From Methanobrevibacter sp. (GTDB lineage Archaea; Methanobacteriota; Methanobacteria; Methanobacteriales; Methanobacteriaceae): 10,174 nt of DNA. Below are positions 6,535-10,174 of this stretch, one piece after another (positions within the stretch are counted from its first letter, which is position 1; every line of letters begins with the position of its first letter). The stretch covers positions 1 through 10,174 of the forward strand of contig JAFRCZ010000276.1 of the NCBI GenBank assembly GCA_017404125.1, given 5' to 3'. The position numbers and the translations under genes are program-made. The notes below the pieces were generated by a model. The model did not search any database. It saw nothing but the letters and a program-made list of their open reading frames with translations, and had not been told where the DNA came from.

Positions 6535-7455
6535 TTGATAATTGGTGGTTCAGCATCACAAAAATTGGCAGCGGACGTTGCAAAGGAATTAGGAGAAACC
6601 TTATGCCCTCTTGAAACTAAAAAGTTCCCTGATGGCGAAAGATATGTGAGGATAAAAGGAGAAGTTGAAAAGAATGTTACAGTTATTCAATCAACCGGTT
6701 TTCCTCAAGATGAAAATCTAATTGAGCTATTGTTTATACTCAGAACCCTTAAGGACTTAGGTGCAGAGCACATTAAGGTAGTTGTTCCCTATTTAGGTTA
6801 CGGTAGACAAGAATTGAGATTTAAGGATGGTGAAGCTATTTCTGCACAATTAGTATCTAATTTGATTGAAGAATCAGGTGCAGATGAATTCATCTCAATC
6901 AACTTGCACGAAGACAGTGTAAGGGACTTCTTCAATATTCCAACTGCAAACCTTTCTGCTATGCCTCCAATTGCAGAATACCTTGCTGATAAAGTGGAAA
7001 ATCCCATTATCATTGCTCCTGATAAAGGCGCTTTGGGCTTTGCAGAAGAAATAGCTGAAATCATTGGCTGCAACTGTACCTATATGAGCAAAGTGAGATT
7101 AGGTCCAGATAAAGTAGAAACCAGAATCGTTGATGTTCAATGTGATTTCGATAGTGAAGACCTTGATAAGGTTAAAAAGAATTCTAAAGTAAATATAGAT
7201 TCTGTAGAAGGAAAAGAAGCAATCATTATTGATGACATCATTGCTACTGGCGGAACAATCGTTAATGCAATTGGAATCCTAAAAGAGCATGGTGCAAAAT
7301 CTGTTGATGTATGCTGTGTTCACCCAGTTCTTGTAAACGATGCAGTTTTAAAAATAATGGCTGCAGGAGCTCGAGATTTAGCAAGTACAGATACTTTAAC
7401 ATCTGATGTAAGTTCAATTTCTGTAGCTAAATTAATTGCAGATGCTTTAAGATAA
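6535..7455 (+). CDS. prs: Ribose-phosphate pyrophosphokinase (PRPP synthetase)
   Basis: Cytosolic enzyme that transfers pyrophosphate from ATP to ribose 5-phosphate, giving PRPP for purine, pyrimidine, histidine, tryptophan and (in methanogens) methanopterin synthesis. The 306-residue product has the N-terminal GGSASQ motif (4-9), FPDGERYVRI (31-40), PYLGYGRQELRF (85-96, ATP-binding region), the flexible-loop KVRLGPDKVETR (186-197), and the PRPP-binding IIIDDIIATGGTI (230-242). The length fits the shorter archaeal enzymes rather than the roughly 315-residue bacterial ones. The TTG at 6535 is chosen as start: GGTGAT (6525-6530) lies four bases before it, and the product then begins MIIGGSASQ as archaeal homologues do. 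Longer starts at 6523 or 6526 would place the ribosome binding site inside the coding region. No purine gene is adjacent; it appears to have its own promoter and terminator. Confidence 0.95.
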   Translation: MIIGGSASQKLAADVAKELGETLCPLETKKFPDGERYVRIKGEVEKNVTVIQSTGFPQDENLIELLFILRTLKDLGAEHIKVVVPYLGYGRQELRFKDGEAISAQLVSNLIEESGADEFISINLHEDSVRDFFNIPTANLSAMPPIAEYLADKVENPIIIAPDKGALGFAEEIAEIIGCNCTYMSKVRLGPDKVETRIVDVQCDFDSEDLDKVKKNSKVNIDSVEGKEAIIIDDIIATGGTIVNAIGILKEHGAKSVDVCCVHPVLVNDAVLKIMAAGARDLASTDTLTSDVSSISVAKLIADALR

Positions 7456-7526
7456 TTTAAATTTTATATTTTTTTATTTTACTTAAATTTAAATATTCAT
7501 TAAATAATCTTATTTTATTTTCTAAA

Positions 7527-7568
7527 AATGGAATCCCAAATTCCATTATTTTCTTCTTTATTTTTTTA
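7527..7568 (+). terminator. Candidate terminator of prs
   Basis: AATGGAAT (7527-7534) and ATTCCATT (7540-7547) are perfect 8-bp arms around a CCCAA loop, followed by a T-rich run to 7568. It lies about 70 bp after the prs stop and well before the hypA promoter candidate. Confidence 0.5.
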
Positions 7569-7624
7569 AAAAAGTATTACTTACGGATTATTCTAATAAT
7601 AATTGTTTTATTTATTAACAATAG

Positions 7625-7633
7625 TTTTATATT
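7625..7633 (+). promoter_or_regulatory. Probable TATA element of hypA
   Basis: TTTTATATT about 55-63 bp before the hypA ATG predicts a leader of around 30 nt, which contains the GGAGAT ribosome binding site at 7677-7682. Confidence 0.4.
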
Positions 7634-7687
7634 ATATTAATTAAAATATTATATTGTAATTTATTAATTTATATTTGGAGATATATA

Positions 7688-8071
7688 ATGCACGAATTTG
7701 CTATGGCTCAAGGGATTTTTAACACAGTTTATGACACTGCAATTGCTAATGATGCCAATGAAGTAACTGAGATAGTTATTGAAATTGGAAGATTGGCTAT
7801 GTTAAATCCTGAACAATTGAAATTTATGCTTGGTGTTATGCTTGAAGGTGAAGAATTAACTAAAAATGCCGAGATGATCATTAACACCATTGATGTTGAA
7901 ATTAAATGTCACAATTGTGGCTTTGAAGGAATAGGCAACATTGATGACAGTGACCATTATGCCCCTATGATTTTATGCCCTGAATGTGAAAGTCATAGAG
8001 TTCAGGTTTTAAATGGAAAAGATATCACTGTCCGAAGCATCAGCATTGAAAAAGATGATGATGAAGATTAG
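7688..8071 (+). CDS. hypA: Hydrogenase nickel-incorporation protein HypA
   Basis: Small metallochaperone that, together with HypB, inserts nickel into [NiFe]-hydrogenase large subunits; in a methanogen the clients would be Frh, Mvh and the Eha/Ehb enzymes. The 127-residue product begins MHE, whose His2 is the conserved nickel ligand. It has the zinc-binding cysteine pairs CHNC (Cys74, Cys77) and CPEC (Cys97, Cys100). The pairs are separated by 19 residues, longer than in many bacterial HypA proteins. The C-terminus ends in an acidic DDDED stretch. GGAGAT six bases upstream supports the start; His2 requires it. hypB follows after 148 bp on the same strand, so the pair may be co-transcribed or separately expressed from the AT-rich gap. 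Confidence 0.95.
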   Translation: MHEFAMAQGIFNTVYDTAIANDANEVTEIVIEIGRLAMLNPEQLKFMLGVMLEGEELTKNAEMIINTIDVEIKCHNCGFEGIGNIDDSDHYAPMILCPECESHRVQVLNGKDITVRSISIEKDDDED

Positions 8072-8126
8072 TTAAAATTCGCAATAAGAAATTACATTAA
8101 AATAATTAAGATTTCTTTTAATAATC

Positions 8127-8142
8127 ATGATACTTTTATCAT
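8127..8142. repeat. Small dyad between hypA and hypB
   Basis: ATGATA (8127-8132) and TATCAT (8137-8142) are perfect 6-bp arms around CTTT in the hypA-hypB gap, about 80 bp before the hypB start. It could be a regulator site or a weak hairpin; the surroundings are so AT-rich that chance is plausible. Confidence 0.25.
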
Positions 8143-8219
8143 AAACTATTAAAAATATTGTCCAAATTTTTAAAATTATTAAACTTATTATAAAATTATA
8201 TGTTTAGAAGGTGAATCAT

Positions 8220-8960
8220 ATGCATAAGATTGCAGATGTAGAGATAGCGAAGAATATTATGGCTGCCAATGATAAATTGGCACACAAAAATTTACATTTA
8301 TTAGAAGATCACAATATCTTTTGTGTAGACTTCGTAGGAGCAATTGGATCTGGTAAAACTGCTCTTATTGAAGACTTAATTGATAATCTTGATGAAAAAG
8401 TGGGAGTGCTTGCAGGAGATATTATCAGTGATTTTGATGCTGATAGGATCAAATCCCATAATGCACCTGTTGTTGGATTGAACACTGGTACAGAATGTCA
8501 CTTGGATGCACACTTGGTCAGTCATGGTTTAGGTGACTTGCCTCTTGATGATATCGATTATCTTTTCATTGAAAATGTAGGTAATTTAATCTGTCCGGTT
8601 GATTTCCAATTAGGATCTCATATGAGAGTTGTTGTTGTAAGCGTTACTGAAGGTGATGATACTGTAGAGAAACACCCTTACATCTTCAAAGACTCTGACT
8701 TGATTATCATCAATAAGATTGATTTGGCTGATGCTGTCGGTGCAAGCACTGATAAGATGGTGACAGATGCTAAAAAACTCAATCCAGATGTTAAGGTTAT
8801 TACAACCAGCTTAAAAGAAGGTAAAGGATTAGATGAAGTGATTGAAGCTATTAAAGATGCTAAAGCTCATGGTGTTGAACATCATCACCATCATCATGAT
8901 CACGACCATGACCACGAACACAGTCATGAGCATGAACATACTCATGAACATCATCATTAA
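8220..8960 (+). CDS. hypB: Hydrogenase nickel-incorporation GTPase HypB with C-terminal His-rich tail
   Basis: SIMIBI-class GTPase that powers and delivers nickel for [NiFe]-hydrogenase maturation with HypA. In the 246-residue product: P-loop GAIGSGKT (40-47); the G-domain metal site Cys93-His94 in TECHLDAH and Cys125 in NLICPVDF, which in family members bind metal at the dimer interface; switch region FIENVGNL (116-123); and NKIDLAD (165-171), the guanine-specificity motif. Residues 221-246 are a tail of 17 His among Asp, Glu, Ser and Thr. Many bacterial HypB proteins carry such a metal-storing stretch at the N-terminus; here it is at the C-terminus and the N-terminus starts directly with the core. 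The ATG at 8220 is chosen because AGAAGGTGA (8206-8213) lies six bases upstream; the GTG at 8211 is part of that site. Confidence 0.96.
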   Translation: MHKIADVEIAKNIMAANDKLAHKNLHLLEDHNIFCVDFVGAIGSGKTALIEDLIDNLDEKVGVLAGDIISDFDADRIKSHNAPVVGLNTGTECHLDAHLVSHGLGDLPLDDIDYLFIENVGNLICPVDFQLGSHMRVVVVSVTEGDDTVEKHPYIFKDSDLIIINKIDLADAVGASTDKMVTDAKKLNPDVKVITTSLKEGKGLDEVIEAIKDAKAHGVEHHHHHHDHDHDHEHSHEHEHTHEHHH

Positions 8961-9020
8961 ATCTTTCTCTTTTATTTTTTTATTTCTTTCTTTCTTATTT
9001 TTATTTTAATTTACTCTCGA
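8961..9020 (+). terminator. Pyrimidine-rich tract after hypB
   Basis: Starting right after the hypB stop, the plus strand is nearly all T and C for about 40 bp with repeated CTTT and T6-7 runs, then T-rich to about 9020. No stem is evident; T tracts alone suffice for archaeal termination. Confidence 0.45.
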
Positions 9021-9076
9021 ATTTTTGATTTTTTTTAGTTTTATTCTCATTTAATTTTATTTTTTTATTTCAATTA

Positions 9077-9090
9077 TTACTAAAATTTAT
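9077..9090 (+). promoter_or_regulatory. Candidate BRE/TATA of the DUF354 gene
   Basis: TTACTAAAAT followed by TTAT gives a BRE-like then TATA-like run about 40-53 bp before the ATG at 9130. The same decamer TTACTAAAAT occurs before lonB at 1771-1780. Confidence 0.3.
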
Positions 9091-9129
9091 TAAGTATTAC
9101 TATAATATTATTTATAAAAGGTGATTCTC

Positions 9130-10158
9130 ATGAAAATTTGGATTGATATATCAAATGCTCCTCATGTAAGATTTTTCAAGGACGTCATAAAGTATTTTGA
9201 AGAGGAGGGGGAAGATGTTTTAGTGACAGCTCGTCAATTTGGGGATATTCATAAGTTAATGGATATGTATGGCATTGATTTCATATCTGTAGGCAAGCAT
9301 GGAGTCACATTGGAAGAAAAGCTTAAGGAAAGTGCACAACGTGTTGTTGATTTGGCGGATTTGATTGCTGGCGAGAACTTTGATGTAGCATTGTCAAAAC
9401 ACTCAATTGAACTTCCAAGAGTAGCTTTTGGCCTTGGAATTCCAAGCCTATTCGTTTTGGATAATGAGCATGCAACTGCTGCAAACAAATTGACCCTTCC
9501 ATTATGCAGCAAGATTATAGTTCCAAGTATTATCGATGAATGGAAATTAATGCAATATGGTGCTAATCCTAATGATATCATCAAATATAATGGAACATCT
9601 GAACTTATGCACTTCAATAACTTTGTATTCAATGAAAACATTTTTGATGATTTAGGTTTAGATTTGCCACTTCAAAAGACTATCCTAATGAGGCCTGAAC
9701 CTTCACTTGCATCCTATCTTAATACTGATTGTAGAAAATCAGTCTTATCACCTGTGGTGGATGTCTTAAAGGAGTATGCTAATATTCTTATACTTCCAAG
9801 ATTTAAAGAACAAGCAGAGATTTTTGAAGGAATCAAGAATGTAACAATCCTTAAGCCACCTGTTGACACTTCAAGCATCATTAAGGCATGTGACCTTGTC
9901 ATTGGTGCAGGTGGAACAATGAATAGGGAAGCGGCTATTTTGCAGACTCCAGTTATTTCATGCTATCCTGGAGACACTTTGTCTGTAGATCAGTTCTATG
10001 TGGATAACGGTTTGATGTATAGAACAACTGATTTAGAGGAAATTACCCAACATGCATTGAACTTTATTGTAAATCCTCATGAACCAATTGAGCTTGAAAC
10101 AGACAATTTATTTGAATTAATCATTGATAAGACTTATGAATTAGGCAAATCCAAATAG
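9130..10158 (+). CDS. DUF354 family protein, GT-B fold glycosyltransferase/epimerase-like
   Basis: 342 residues, a typical length for the DUF354 family, which is common in methanogens and other archaea and has no settled function. It begins MKIWIDISNAPHVRFFK (1-17), the family's characteristic opening. It has an internal HSIELPRVAFGLGIPSL (91-107) and a C-terminal DLVIGAGGTMNREAAILQTPVIS (255-277, split here as a Gly-rich turn, Glu and TPVI). The last pattern resembles the nucleotide-sugar binding part of UDP-GlcNAc 2-epimerases and GT-B glycosyltransferases. No signal peptide or membrane segment, so cytosolic. Involvement in glycan or cell-wall sugar metabolism is an inference from the fold. 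AAAGGTGAT ending five bases before the ATG sets the start at 9130; the in-frame GTG at 9121 belongs to that site. The stop lies 16 bp before the window edge. Confidence 0.88.
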   Translation: MKIWIDISNAPHVRFFKDVIKYFEEEGEDVLVTARQFGDIHKLMDMYGIDFISVGKHGVTLEEKLKESAQRVVDLADLIAGENFDVALSKHSIELPRVAFGLGIPSLFVLDNEHATAANKLTLPLCSKIIVPSIIDEWKLMQYGANPNDIIKYNGTSELMHFNNFVFNENIFDDLGLDLPLQKTILMRPEPSLASYLNTDCRKSVLSPVVDVLKEYANILILPRFKEQAEIFEGIKNVTILKPPVDTSSIIKACDLVIGAGGTMNREAAILQTPVISCYPGDTLSVDQFYVDNGLMYRTTDLEEITQHALNFIVNPHEPIELETDNLFELIIDKTYELGKSK

Positions 10159-10174
10159 TCTTAAATTATTATTA

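Noticed and set aside
8880..8957. CAT/CAC-rich stretch as a microsatellite or cloning tag
   Set aside because: It is in frame at the end of HypB, mixes His codons with Asp/Glu/Ser/Thr, and His-rich metal tails are a known property of HypB.
1973..10158. A single long operon or a novel defence or mobile system
   Set aside because: Gaps of 148-331 bp carry T-rich or hairpin terminators and TATA-like elements, and the genes are mostly housekeeping; no nuclease, integrase, toxin or phage gene is seen.

Overview
The window looks like chromosomal core sequence of a methanogenic archaeon of the order Methanobacteriales, most likely Methanobrevibacter or a close relative. The reasons are: very AT-rich DNA with nearly GC-free intergenic stretches; a membrane-anchored archaeal LonB protease; short upstream TATA elements in place of bacterial -35/-10 boxes; GGTGAT-type ribosome binding sites; an archaeal-type PRPP synthetase; HypA/HypB; and a DUF354 protein. 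The genus is an inference; no rRNA or other marker gene is present.

Layout. cobQ (cobyric acid synthase) lies on the minus strand at the left edge. It is divergent from lonB across a 328-bp AT-only region that holds both promoters, a 9-bp dyad next to the lonB TATA box, and a perfect 15-bp tandem duplication. All genes from lonB rightwards are on the plus strand: lonB; a short secreted or membrane-anchored protein that resembles the first part of a DUF4012 domain; a polytopic membrane protein of about 10 helices; prs; hypA; hypB; and a DUF354 (GT-B-like) protein. Gaps are 148-331 bp and mostly carry their own TATA-like and T-rich elements, so most genes are probably transcribed singly rather than as one long operon. 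hypA and hypB have the shortest gap and a shared job.

Function. cobQ supplies corrinoid, used by methanogens in methyl transfer. HypA and HypB deliver nickel to [NiFe]-hydrogenases. prs makes PRPP. LonB is the membrane-bound ATP-dependent protease. The DUF4012-like and membrane proteins are unassigned and may belong to the cell envelope.

Several starts are set here by the ribosome binding site and differ from the longest open frames: 4354, 5106, 6535 (TTG), 8220 and 9130.

I see no CRISPR array, defence island, prophage, insertion sequence, tRNA or rRNA. The items most worth a second look are a pair of related hairpin-forming repeats lying just after two neighbouring stop codons, the apparently shortened DUF4012-like protein that ends at one of them, its membrane-protein neighbour with a loosely polymerase-like loop, the acidic N-terminal extension of LonB, and the C-terminal histidine tail of HypB.
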